Source: Spirogloea muscicola (lineage: Eukaryota > Streptophyta > Zygnematophyceae > Spirogloeales > Spirogloeaceae). From it: a stretch of 10,920 nucleotides of DNA. Position 1 is the stretch's first letter. Every line of letters starts with the position of its first letter. Position numbers and translations under genes: made by a program. Under the pieces are notes generated by a model that made no database searches, was not told the DNA's origin, and saw only the letters and a list, made by a program, of their open reading frames with translations. Below are positions 1-10,920 of the stretch, piece by piece. The DNA lies in contig WELB01000189.1 of assembly GCA_009602725.1 (NCBI GenBank), forward strand, positions 166,104-177,023, read 5' to 3'.

Positions 1-1
1 C

Positions 2-2770
2 GCAGACGCCGCGGCGGAGGAGGCGGGAGATGGCCGCGCGGCCACGTCGCCGCTGGCTCGGGATCGCGACGGCGGCGGCGGCGGCGGCAGCGGCGGGGAG
101 GCGCCGTGGGAGGTGGATCCGGGCCTCCTGCGGCGCGTCTTCGTGGGGCTGGTCACCCCGGAGGCCACCGAGGCGGACCTCCACGCCCACTTTGCCCGGT
201 GCGCCCGGCGGCTCGACCCCCCCACCTACGAATCACCATTCCGTCGCTCTTACCAACTCAACCACTGTGCCATCAAACAGCTCCTGGAGCAGCCAGTGCA
301 GCACTCACACCCCTCAATGCCAGTGAACGTTCACATACCAATACACAGTACTGGATTCCCAGGCCATTACATCCGAGCCAAACTGGACTCTCAGATGGAG
401 TGACAGAACATCTCATGCCAGCGCTCGTGACTGACTTTGCAGATTCGGGACTGTGGCCAGCATCTTCCTGCCGAGGCCGAACCGCGGCTTCGCGTTTGTT
501 ACTTATCACGAGGAAGCGGCCGCCCAGGCTGCCCTCGACGTGCGTGAAGTCATTCTCAGCGAACCCGCCTGTCGGATTGTGCCGGTCATTTGTGTGCTGG
601 CATCCGAGCTGCTGAGCATGGGCGCACAGTTGCCGTGCCTGTAACTGTCATGGCATTGGTGCTGATACGCGTGGCTGGTGCGGCGACCTGCAGGCGCCAG
701 AGCACGTCCTCCACGGCCAGCCGCTGCAAGTCAAGTCGGCTAACCCCAAGCGCCCGTCGAGCTCGTGCTCCAGCAAGCCCTCATCGCCCTCTGGGTACGT
801 ACGTGGGCCTCAGTAGCCGCCGCCCACAACCCCTGCATTGCTCTGGTGGAAAAAGACCGCATGACGTCAGTCTTTGGCAGGGGTCGCCGTCGCTCCTGTC
901 ACAAGGATGCCAATGTCTGACTGCTGTGCTGTGCTTTCGCAGGTCGGAGCATTCGGTCAGCTCGGTGTCGTCCGCGCCGTCCTCAGCACGGCGGCTGGGA
1001 CGGCGCGACGGCTGCGGCCCGCCGGGCACCCTGAAGCGAGCACACAGCACCACAGCACTGGCAAGGGGCGGCTCACCATTGCCGCTCCTGCGAACCGCGC
1101 GGTCTATGTGTCAAGGTGGAGATTTGCAAAGCCCCATCGCTCTTGCGTGCAACAGTTTGCCAGTATGTTGTGGCAGGCACATCGCTAGCTAAAAAGCAAA
1201 TTCGTTCAGGGTGCGCTCAGGGTTCCTCATGTGCAAAATGGCAGTTGTGTATGCCCTGAAGTCAGGGCTTGCGCTGCCAGGGGGAAGTCGCGCGCCGCTC
1301 CACCCGAATGCTGCTGCGCTCAGAGCGGCCCAGCTGCAGGCCGCGCAAGCTGCACATGTTGCGCAGCTCACGCAGATTGCCAACCTCCAGCTTCAGGCGC
1401 AGCTGAAGGTCAGGCTTGCTGCAGGGTTTTGCACCTCTCTGAGCTGCCCAGGCTTCTCAGATACTGTGCGAGTAAGTCGGCTGCGCCGTTGAAACATACG
1501 CAGCCCTTCTGCATCTTTCAGGCACAGATTGAAGCGCAGGCGGGCGCGTACCGCACTGGCCTCATGGCCGGCCTGAACCTTCACCCCATGATTGTCGGCC
1601 ACGGCGGCATGCCGCCGCCAATGCCGCCGTTTGGTATGCTCAGCGTGCCGGCCGGCTTCCGGGGTCCAATGGGTGGTCACATGGGCGGGGTGGTGGCTGC
1701 CCACCCAAACATGGTCGTCCATAAGCAACCACTGGTGTTGCCGGTAGGCATCGACCGCCAGCCGTCCTGCAGCGTGCCCCAGATTTTTGTCAGCAACCTC
1801 CACCACTCCGTCTCCTGCCAGGTGATTCCAATAAGCTCTTTTCTCAAACACTTGCTTGGTCCGCGTGGATTTCAAGCCCCTACAGCTCATTGATGGCATT
1901 CACAGCCACTACCATTTGCCGTTGTTCTCATGATTGACTGCTGACTGGCCTTACTCGTTTGTTCCAAAAGCAACAGTAGAATACCTCCACAGAGAATTGC
2001 ACGCTCTGTTGCTCTGTTGCTGCAGCCTGTTTTTGTGGCTATGCTGAGGCTCTATTTTAGAGCAGCGAGTAGCAGTGCACAAGCACTGCCACTTTGTGGC
2101 TTCTCCCAGCCTGCTTCTCCTGATGTGGTGGCCGCAAGGCCATCCTGCTTATTTGTGCAGGAGCTGAGAGATATTTTCAGCTCATTTGGCAATGTAGTCT
2201 ATACGGAGCTGCTGAGAGACAGCAAGGGCCACTCTAGAGTACGTGACTTGCCAAAAGCTGCAAGCTTGTGCTCACATGATATCCTGGCTTAGGGTTCATT
2301 GAAATTGAGTTATGTGTAGCAGAGTACTTCGTATTTACACAATACTTGTTTCTGCAGCTGGCAGCTGACAAAGAGTTGATGAGTGCTCAGGGCAAAGCTG
2401 TGGTGCGATTCTCCTCGAGTTGGGAAGCAGCTCAGGCGGTAGGTCACCGCACGTTGTCACTCTCCTGATGTGTGCTTCGCATCGTGATGCTGTCCTCACA
2501 TATGACTGCCTAAGAACACTTGACTGAGCATTCGTGTTGTCTTCGCACGACAACTGCTGCTGACCACGCCTGCGCATCGCTTCAATAAGGGGCCCTTCTC
2601 TTCAGCTACTACATCGTCAAGGCCTGCCAGCTGAATGCAAGGACAAGTCGGACTACTTGGAATGTGTGCTGAGTGCCCCATGTGCATGCCCGCAGATAAC
2701 GCTGGCGCACAATCAGCTGCACAAAGGGCGCCACCTGGTTGTGCGGGAGGATCTTAGCGGGGTGTCATGA
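2..2770 (+). CDS. Two-RRM (hnRNP-like) RNA-binding protein, 5' partial, spliced
   Basis: Likely binds single-stranded RNA (nuclear or cytoplasmic hnRNP-type factor); the target is unknown. Exons with matching phase: 2-198, 443-539, 694-794, 943 to about 1115, about 1221-1281 to 1408, 1522-1821, 2161-2238, 2358-2438, 2696-2770 (TGA 2768-2770). The exon 4/5 junction is uncertain: several donor and acceptor pairs keep the frame, and an unspliced read hits a stop by 1192. No in-frame ATG lies in exon 1, so the gene begins upstream. Order of parts: Gly-rich linker; RRM1 (visible residues about 45-120; RNP2 VFVGLV, RNP1 RGFAFVTY, split by two introns); Ser/Arg-rich stretch; Ala/Gln helix; Met/Gly/Pro/His-rich linker in exon 6; RRM2 with RNP2 IFVSNL and a degenerate RNP1 (GKAVVRFS). 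The protein stops about 5 residues after RRM2, so there is no C-terminal tail. The RRM calls are firm; the orthologue is not identified. Confidence 0.85.
71..96 (+). repeat. GGC trinucleotide repeat coding poly-Gly
   Basis: Six GGC units (71-88) followed by an AGC-GGC-GGG continuation. In the RRM gene frame it encodes six glycines, then Ser-Gly-Gly, just upstream of RRM1. This is a flexible linker and a probable length-variable site. Confidence 0.7.
1822..2160 (+). other. Intron of the RRM gene (no gene inside)
   Basis: A phase-0 intron that splits RRM2 between the RNP2 strand and helix 1. The donor is CAG|gtgatt and the acceptor tttgtgcag|GAG. I see no RNA gene or conserved coding segment within it. 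Confidence 0.7.
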
Positions 2771-3924
2771 CCTCACGGCCTCCCTCAGCTTTCTGTACAG
2801 CCTCCTAAACCGATGTGGCCGCTCTCGTGGGGTAGGCTACCAATTGAGGTTGCTATTGTGCAATTATTCTTTAGGCTGCGTGGGAGCACTGGACAGCAGC
2901 ACGATGACCTGGGAGTGGTCCTGCCGGCGAGTCTAGCAGCGACTGGTCGAGCAGATGGCTGGCGAGCACTCGTGCTCGATCACTACCAGAACTGCCTGGC
3001 GGGAGATGAGAGTGGGCTCGTAGCGAGACTCAGCTCCCTGCTAGTAGTCAAGAGGGGCTGGCACTTTGCGCGACCGAGTGCAGAAGCTGAGGCTGCCATG
3101 CGGGTCCTGTGATCGCCTGGGCATGCAAGGGCTTCTGCAGCCGCACAGCACCGCAGCTGGTGGCACAATGCCAGAGGGCCCGCCATCGTATATGAAACTT
3201 TGCGGATATCGCAATGATGGAAGGCCAAAGTGGCCAATTACTTTAGCAAGCACATCTGATGACGTACATTGCCCACTGCAGTTTTGACCCGCTCAGTAAC
3301 CACAGGTCAACACATAGAGGTCACTTATTGATGCCTAAACTCCAGATGGCAAATTTCCAAGCCCTTCTGCCACCAACGAGAGCTCGCCCAGCTCTCTGGT
3401 GCAAAGCATGAGCCTGAGCACGCTGCAAACAGGCGACACTCAACTGCGCAAGAACAACAGATATGCAGCCTCGGGGTTGTCTCTGATTCTGGCCACTCGA
3501 GTCGCTGTATGCAGTTATGCTTTCCTGAGCCCTTAGAACTTTGTTAACACTCTTTTCTGGGCTGGCCAACCACAGCCATCGCCCTGTACTGGAAGAGTTC
3601 TATCTCTTTCGCTTCTGGCGGTGTTGGAAATGGCGTGTGACGTGACCCAGTCGGTAGCACCAGGTGTGGTGGCGAGAGATGTGAGTCTCGCCAGGCTCCT
3701 TGGATCGGTCGTGATTCCTGGCAGCCTCAACATCAACCTCAATCTCAACCTCATCTGCAGTTTTCCTGCAGGCACGCGCTCTCATTGTCATGCAGGCGCA
3801 GCTCAGTGCATGCCGGATCCCGACTGGGGCTCTCGCGAGCTCGCGCCTCAGAGTGAGGAGCTGAACTGGGCGCCCAGCTGCGGGCCTGCCCCTGAACTCC
3901 CAGCCCTGCACGCCGGCGCTGGTC
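2771..3924. other. Intergenic region between same-strand genes
   Basis: This should hold the 3' UTR of the RRM gene and the promoter and 5' UTR of the hydrolase-fold gene. Open frames here (for example 2813-3112 and 3621-3924 on plus, 3600-4016 on minus) have no recognisable domain and overlap one another in several frames, so I do not call them. A short TCAACCTCAA-type repetition lies at about 3729-3753. I see no TATA box, RNA gene or clear polyadenylation signal that I would defend. Confidence 0.55.
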
Positions 3925-4425
3925 ATGGCCATGGTGGCGCCTGCGGCGGCGGCGGCGATGGTGGCGACGCTGCCGGCGGACCAGCGGCAGCGGGCCGCCG
4001 CCGTCGAAAGCGCCAAGAGTTCAGCGCTGCGGCAAAGGTCTGGCTCGGCGTCCGCCGTGCGGCGGCCTGCGATGTCGACCTGCAGGCCGCTGGCCCAGGC
4101 TGCGCCACAGGCAGGCGACGGCGGCGGCGGCGACGACGGCGGTGGCGGCGGCGGCGACTACTACCTCCTGGACGTGCCCGTGTCGGCCGGCGACGGCTTC
4201 TCCTTTGCCGGCGGTGCGGTGCCGAGCTCTCGCGATGCCGACCAAGCAGGCCGGAGGCTGCGAGCCGCAATGCCGGTTGCGCTGACGCCGTGCCAATGCT
4301 CCGGCAGGCAAGTACTCGGACGTCTCCGGGCGCGCCGAGGAGTGGCAGGCCCGCGGCAAGTATGTGAGTCCCCGCTGCCGCCGGTGCCTCAGATGGATGC
4401 CGCTTCGACGTCGTTCGGCCGCTGC

Positions 4426-4473
<48 letters not shown>

Positions 4474-7152
4474 CGCGCGCGGTGCGCATGAAGTCGAAAG
4501 AAGAAAGAAAGTGCTCGCCCATTGAGAATAGGGGCTGGAACAACCAGCCCGAAAAAGAATGAACAGAGTACGAGAAGGGGGCCAGGGNGAGAGAGGGAGG
4601 GAGGGAGAGGGAGGGAGAGAGAGGGAGAGAGAGATGGGCGCTCGTGGTAACGTGCCGAGAGGCAGCTACTAGAGAGAAGGGGAGGGAGGGCTGAGGCACG
4701 TCGCTAAGCTGGCATGATACATGATAACCCAAACTCTAACCTCCTCGATGCCAAACTTAAGAATCTTCTGTGAGAGCAACCCATTGAGGAGCTTGATTTA
4801 ACCTCTGAAGCTTCGGTATGAGATTGTATGCCACACTAATTGAAGATCTCAATCTGGGATGCATGCACAGGTAGACGTGTACCCTGTGGAGGGAGGCCTG
4901 CAGAAGGCGTGCGACCCTGTGTTTGGGCTCGCCATGGGCAGCGCCTCCCAGGCTGCCGGCGATTGCTTCCGGTGTGCAGCTGAAACCGCTCGCCGGCATT
5001 AGTGGGCTGCCTCCGCACACCTTGCAGCTCCTGCTTGCGGCAGCCTGCTTACAAGTGCTGCCGGTTTGCTTGTCCTTCCTCACAGGTCATTCTACGTGGA
5101 TGAGGGCGACATTGGCAAACCCGCGGTGCTACTTCTTCACGGCCTGCCCTCGCAGGTGGGATCAAGCGCCAGCAGGCTCGAGGCTTCGCCGCTGCTTGTG
5201 CCCGTCCATCCACCTCTTCCCCTGGACTTTCTGGTCACACTAGATTGCTTAGAGTGCCAGGCACTGCACGCCGCCAGTGGATCTGGTGTGCTCGTCCTGG
5301 CCGTCTGTCGCGTTCATTGTCGGCGTTCCTCACTGCACTTGCACATTGATCTCACCCCTGCTGTGACTCCCGTTGAGGTACTGCAGGCCTACTCCTTTCG
5401 GAAGGTGATGCCAGTGCTGTCGAGCCAGTTTTACACTGTCGCTCCGGACTGGCTGGGATTTGGTTTCTCAGGTATGCGAGCGGTGTCGTTTGGTTTGACC
5501 CACTGGCATCTGAAGATCACCGCCCAAGCCCCTTGCAAGCATTCAGATGCTTCATCGTTCTGTGATGAAAATGTGCAAGCCCTCGGGCTGAGGAGCGCTG
5601 CCAGTCTATGGACGCTGCTGTCATCTACAGAAACTGCCAGCCTCAAAGCACTTGTGATTGTGTGAAGCACAGCTTCCGAGCACACTCTGTCTTTATCATA
5701 GTGACAGCAGCAGTACTAGTTATCGTACTGCTGCTGTACCGCCACTGAGGAAGATCCTGATAGTCATCGTTTATATACTGTGTCTAATTGTAATTGCTGT
5801 ATGTTAGCGTCAAATTCTTCTGGCACTCAGACCCTACTACCTACTACATCACTTGCACCTGACGAGCTGCCTGAATTGCCTGCTTCAGACAAGCCGCAGC
5901 CCAAGTACGGGTTTGACTACACAGTTCAGGAGTATGCGACGTCCCTCTCCCTGCTCGTGGAGTCCCTCGGCCTCAAGCAGGTTTCTTTGGTGGCGCAGGG
6001 CTACTTCGCATTAGCTGCTGCACAGTACGCGGAAGCCAACCCTTCCCGGGTCAACAAGCTCATTTTCATCAATGCGCCCGTGGGTGGTGCTGCCCATGAG
6101 CTTCTTATGTAGTATGCATCCCGGACATGCAGCATCTTGCATCTTATGACAAGCTGCTTTCTAAACCCTTGGGTAACAGTTTCGCTCTGCTGAATTCTTC
6201 TTCCTATGAGTCGACGATCCGAGTGCCACTTGAATTGTAGAACTTTGGCACATCACTCGATCAGGCCTTGCTCAACTTGCATTGCTATTCGGAGCCCTTG
6301 TTTGCAGGTGATGCAGCAGCACAGCAAGCTCCCCGGCGGCCTCGCCTCCTTCACCACACTTCTGTTGGGCGAGATCTTCGCGCAGGTAAGCCCACTACCA
6401 GATGCCTGATGCAAGTAGTAGGAGCCGCGAGACAAACATCTGCTGGTACCTTCACTGGCACAGGTCTCTCATGACATCAAAGTCCATGGCCAGGATCCTC
6501 TGAGGGCCAGCGACAGGCTCATTCGAGAGTGCAGCCACTACGAAGTGGAGGAGGATGATGCCATGGTCTATCGGCAGCCATACCTCGTCTCGGGCATGAG
6601 CGGCTTTGCCCTCACAGCCATTTGCAGAGCCCTTCGCAGGGAGCTTGAGGTGAGGCCACCTGTAGGGCACTCCTCCGATGTTGCTGAACTGTGAGGGCCC
6701 TTCTCATTCCTGGCCTCTGCATTGGACATGTCATTGTTCGATGTAAGAGACCGCCAGGCCTTGGAGCCATTGTGCAACAACAGGTTTGCAGCTTGTCGAG
6801 ATGCACTTATAATCCTGACCATCTTCTGCAGGGCTCGGTAGCGAAGCTGCGACAGACTATTGCTAGCGATGCCTGGCGCACTAAGACGACGCTCATCTGG
6901 GGAAAGAAGGATCGCTGGCTTGGTTCCAAAGGCGTGCAGGAGTTTGCAACCACAGCCGGAATCTGCTTAAGAGAGCTTGACGAGGTGTGCCACTAAACAG
7001 GAAGCATGCGTCAAGGGGGTCCCGAACTTGTTACTAAGATTGAGCACCTCTCATTTCTCATGACCCCTCACGTGTTTCTCTGCCAGGTTGGTCATCATGC
7101 CCAAGAGGACTATGGCGAGGAAGTTGGAAAGCTGCTCCTTGCTGCTCTATGA
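3925..7152 (+). CDS. Plastid-type alpha/beta hydrolase-fold protein (414 aa), ten exons
   Basis: Exons, all in consistent phase: 3925-4213, 4308-4363, 4871-4971, 5086-5155, 5387-5471, 5889-6079, 6308-6385, 6494-6649, 6832-6984, 7087-7152. The ATG at 3925 opens an Ala/Ser/Arg-rich N-terminus of about 70 residues that looks like a chloroplast transit peptide. A Gly/Asp-rich linker (GDGGGGDDGGGGGGD) and YYLLDVPVS follow. The core has strand-loop LLLHGLPSQ (residues 164-172; oxyanion HG 167-168), DWLGFGFSDKPQ, the elbow position VAQGYF (235-240), DPLRASD, an acid in WGKKDRW (Asp369) and a C-terminal GHH (His396/397). It resembles plant plastid-predicted hydrolase-fold proteins related to haloalkane dehalogenase-like enzymes. 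The usual nucleophile is Gly238 here, so catalysis is doubtful and the substrate is unknown. An alternative acceptor at 6464 would add ten residues in frame. Family and gene model are firm; function is not. Confidence 0.92.
4428..4470 (+). repeat. (AG)n dinucleotide microsatellite
   Basis: An uninterrupted run of AG from 4428 to 4470, about 21 units, within intron 2 of the hydrolase-fold gene. On the minus strand it reads as CT repeats and creates a false Ser-Leu open frame. It is expected to vary in length and to suffer sequencing slippage. Confidence 0.97.
4584..4634 (+). repeat. Imperfect GGGA/GA purine-only tract
   Basis: Apart from the N at 4588, every base from 4584 to 4634 is a purine, in mixed GGGA, GGGAGA and GA units. 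It lies about 110 bases downstream of the AG microsatellite in the same intron. The mirror-like purine composition could permit triplex DNA; that is inference. Confidence 0.85.
4588..4588. other. Ambiguous base (N)
   Basis: A single N inside the purine tract. It shows that the assembly or base call was unsure here, so the length of this repeat should not be trusted. It does not affect any exon. Confidence 0.99.
5472..5888 (+). other. Intron 5 of the hydrolase-fold gene
   Basis: A phase-1 intron with donor TCAG|gtatgc and acceptor gcttcag|AC, rejoining GFGFS to DKPQP. It contains a perfect hairpin at 5704-5737 (listed separately). Otherwise I recognise nothing in it. Confidence 0.85.
5704..5737 (+). 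repeat. Perfect 13-bp inverted repeat (hairpin), 8-nt loop
   Basis: Left arm ACAGCAGCAGTAC (5704-5716), loop TAGTTATC (5717-5724), right arm GTACTGCTGCTGT (5725-5737), with no mismatch. It lies in intron 5 of the hydrolase-fold gene and would form a stable stem in the pre-mRNA. The flanking bases do not extend the pairing. Confidence 0.9.
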
Positions 7153-8017
7153 TGCGCTTGATGACCTACTCAATGTCTGGACTGCAGCCAGGGCACCGAA
7201 CAGAGCAGTCAGACATTGTGCATTCTGCTTTCCCTGCAGAGCGTGAACCAAAGCACATAACTTAAAGCATGGCATTGCTACTGCGAACTTCAGTTCAGTC
7301 AAAGTATCAGGGATAGGAAGTATAGGCTATTGTTACTCAGCTGAGTGCAAGGTTCCATCTCTACCCCTCTCCAATCCTGCACCTACCCAAAGACCAGCCT
7401 ATTCACGGCTTCGGCTCCCTTAGTGAGCTGCTGCTTCAATTTTGGAGACTCCGTGGCTTGCTGCCAGACTAGAGATGCCAGGTCAAAAGTGGACTGGTGC
7501 TCCTGCTTGGTCGAGTTTCTGCCATGGCACTCATTGTTGCAGACCAGAAGCAGAGATACTCAATCACTTACGGACCAGCTAGGCTGATGGACAGCGGATC
7601 TCGAGATTCTCTGCCCAATCATGGGTCATGCAACTTTTACAAGGCGATGATGCAGATGTTCTGGGCAGACCTTTGAGCCTAAGTGTGCTGATTCGCGCAA
7701 TAAGCGCAGGTTTGAGCATACGCATGCAGTAAAGTGGAAGCTCAGTCATGCGAGCTGGCCACAGCGTGAGATTAAATTGCAGAACGGTGTGACTTCATCT
7801 GTGCAGCCCCGCCGACGCATATGTCCTAAATATCAGCAACCGCAGAACGTGAGTTCTCTTTCACTAGATTGCCTCAGTCCACTGCAGAGCTCTCCATCTC
7901 CCTCCCCCAGAGCCGGTGCATACAAGACTGGCAAGCCTCCTCTACACCCCGTCAACACACGGGCTGATATTGCTAGAGGCTTACGGCTGCCTGCAATCGG
8001 GGCCCAGCTTGCCGAGC
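7153..8017. other. Space between convergent genes (3' UTRs)
   Basis: The hydrolase-fold gene ends at 7152 (plus) and the oxidase ends at 8018 (minus), so this stretch must contain both 3' UTRs. Open frames at 7345-7587 and 7777-8073 (plus) show no known domain, and the second runs antisense into the last oxidase exon. A TTACA at 7637-7641 reads TGTAA on the minus strand, which matches the green-algal polyadenylation pentamer, but a 5-mer is expected by chance. No RNA gene was recognised. Confidence 0.6.
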
Positions 8018-10624
<2,607 letters not shown>

Positions 10625-10888
10625 CTGCATCGTGCGCCAGCACTAAGGGTCAGTCAGCGAGTAAAGCCGGAGGCGGCGTCTTGGCTCCGAGGGGGCGGGC
10701 ATTGCTTTTGGCAATGCACGACGGCAGACGGGCGAGACAATGTGCCTCGCAGATCCATGATGGAGCTCAATACGCATTGGCGGTAAGTTGCACAACAGCG
10801 GCCGCAGTCAGCGGTGCATGCGAAGCGAAGGCCGCGACAATCGCATCGTCTGGCCGCCTTGCGGCGCCGATGACAGCCAGAGGAGCTT

Positions 10889-10890
<2 letters not shown>
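10625..10890 (-). other. GC-rich sequence upstream of the first visible oxidase exon, unresolved
   Basis: The acceptor gatgcag|G at 10625-10630 shows that an intron precedes exon 10624-10500, so this stretch begins inside an intron. I read all three minus-strand frames up to the C run and found no match to the N-terminal region of glycolate oxidase. One minus frame stays open from 10890 to about 10666, but its translation is Cys/Arg-rich and not family-like. The first exon therefore lies beyond the window, or within sequence lost at the C run. Confidence 0.5.

Positions 10891-10920
<30 letters not shown>
10891..10920. repeat. Poly-C homopolymer at window edge
   Basis: Thirty consecutive C to the last base of the window, possibly continuing beyond. 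On the oxidase coding strand it is poly-G. Such a run can be a real G-tract or an assembly or sequencing artefact; the sequence alone cannot tell which. Confidence 0.95.

Larger units (their letters stand above)
4364..4870 (+). other. Intron 2 of the hydrolase-fold gene, repeat-rich
   Basis: The donor is TAT|gtgagt and the acceptor gcacag|GTA (phase 0). It is the longest intron of this gene in the window. It contains a GA microsatellite, a second purine-only tract and one ambiguous base. The rest, from about 4690 to 4870, is unique sequence with nothing recognised. Confidence 0.85.

Noticed and set aside
2292-2309. A cryptic exon coding GFIEIE, similar to an RNP1 strand, within the intron 2239-2357 of the RRM gene
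   Set aside because: A start after the AG at 2291-2292 puts it in the wrong frame for the upstream phase-0 exon. The alternative donor at 2243 gives the right frame but forces a stop within the next exon (AGT TGA). Direct splicing 2238 to 2358 is in frame and completes the domain.
2813-3112. Plus-strand open frame of 99 codons in the intergenic region
   Set aside because: No recognisable domain, several overlapping frames of similar length, and no splice-consistent extension. It is indistinguishable from chance.
3923-4732. Long minus-strand open frame (269 codons) opposite the hydrolase-fold gene
   Set aside because: Its apparent length comes from the CT repeats read as Ser-Leu and from GC-rich antisense of exon 1. 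It crosses the N, has no domain and overlaps a well-supported gene.
6080-6112. Exon 6 of the hydrolase-fold gene ending in a stop at 6110-6112 (a shorter protein)
   Set aside because: This is read-through into the intron. Splicing at 6079 to 6308 restores the family sequence from INAP to the LLLGEIF segment. It could occur as retention but not as the main product.
7637-7641. TGTAA (minus strand) as the oxidase polyadenylation signal
   Set aside because: It matches the green-algal pentamer, but it lies 377 bases past the stop, and one such 5-mer per kilobase is expected by chance. The two plus-strand genes show no comparable signal nearby.
10665-10780. A minus-strand frame reading RRALPKAM as the start of glycolate oxidase (family LPKM motif)
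   Set aside because: Only four or five residues match. The following residues lack the YDYY/EDxxTL region, and the frame ends in TAG before the acceptor of the next exon.

Overview
The window is nuclear DNA from a photosynthetic eukaryote of the green lineage. It holds three intron-rich protein genes. Every intron boundary I could fix is GT-AG and keeps the reading frame, and two of the spliced products read like close relatives of land-plant proteins: a plastid-type alpha/beta hydrolase-fold protein and peroxisomal-type glycolate oxidase. A green alga fits best. A streptophyte alga is my preferred guess because the glycolate oxidase is so plant-like, but this is inference and a chlorophyte is not excluded.

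Layout. (1) 2-2770, plus strand: 3' part of a gene for a protein with two RRM RNA-binding domains, about nine exons in view, with the 5' end outside the window. (2) 2771-3924: intergenic, no gene recognised. (3) 3925-7152, plus strand: a complete ten-exon gene for a 414-residue alpha/beta hydrolase-fold protein with a probable chloroplast transit peptide. Its second intron carries a GA microsatellite and a purine-only tract with one ambiguous base (N at 4588). (4) 7153-8017: space between convergent 3' ends, no gene recognised. (5) 8018-10624, minus strand: ten exons of an (S)-2-hydroxy-acid oxidase of glycolate oxidase type, ending in the peroxisome-type tripeptide AKL; the first 45-50 residues are not found in the window. 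(6) 10625-10890: GC-rich sequence upstream of that exon, coding content unresolved. (7) 10891-10920: an unbroken run of C to the window edge, possibly an assembly limit.

The three genes do not form a pathway. Glycolate oxidase belongs to photorespiration in the peroxisome. The hydrolase-fold protein probably sits in the plastid, and the RRM protein acts on RNA. The most unusual points are: the hydrolase-fold protein lacks a Ser, Asp or Cys at the nucleophile elbow while keeping the other hydrolase landmarks; it has a pair of in-frame splice acceptors 30 bases apart; and the oxidase combines glycolate-type active-site residues with a C-terminal AKL. I found no mobile element, CRISPR array, tRNA or rRNA. 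I do not see a previously undescribed multi-gene system here.
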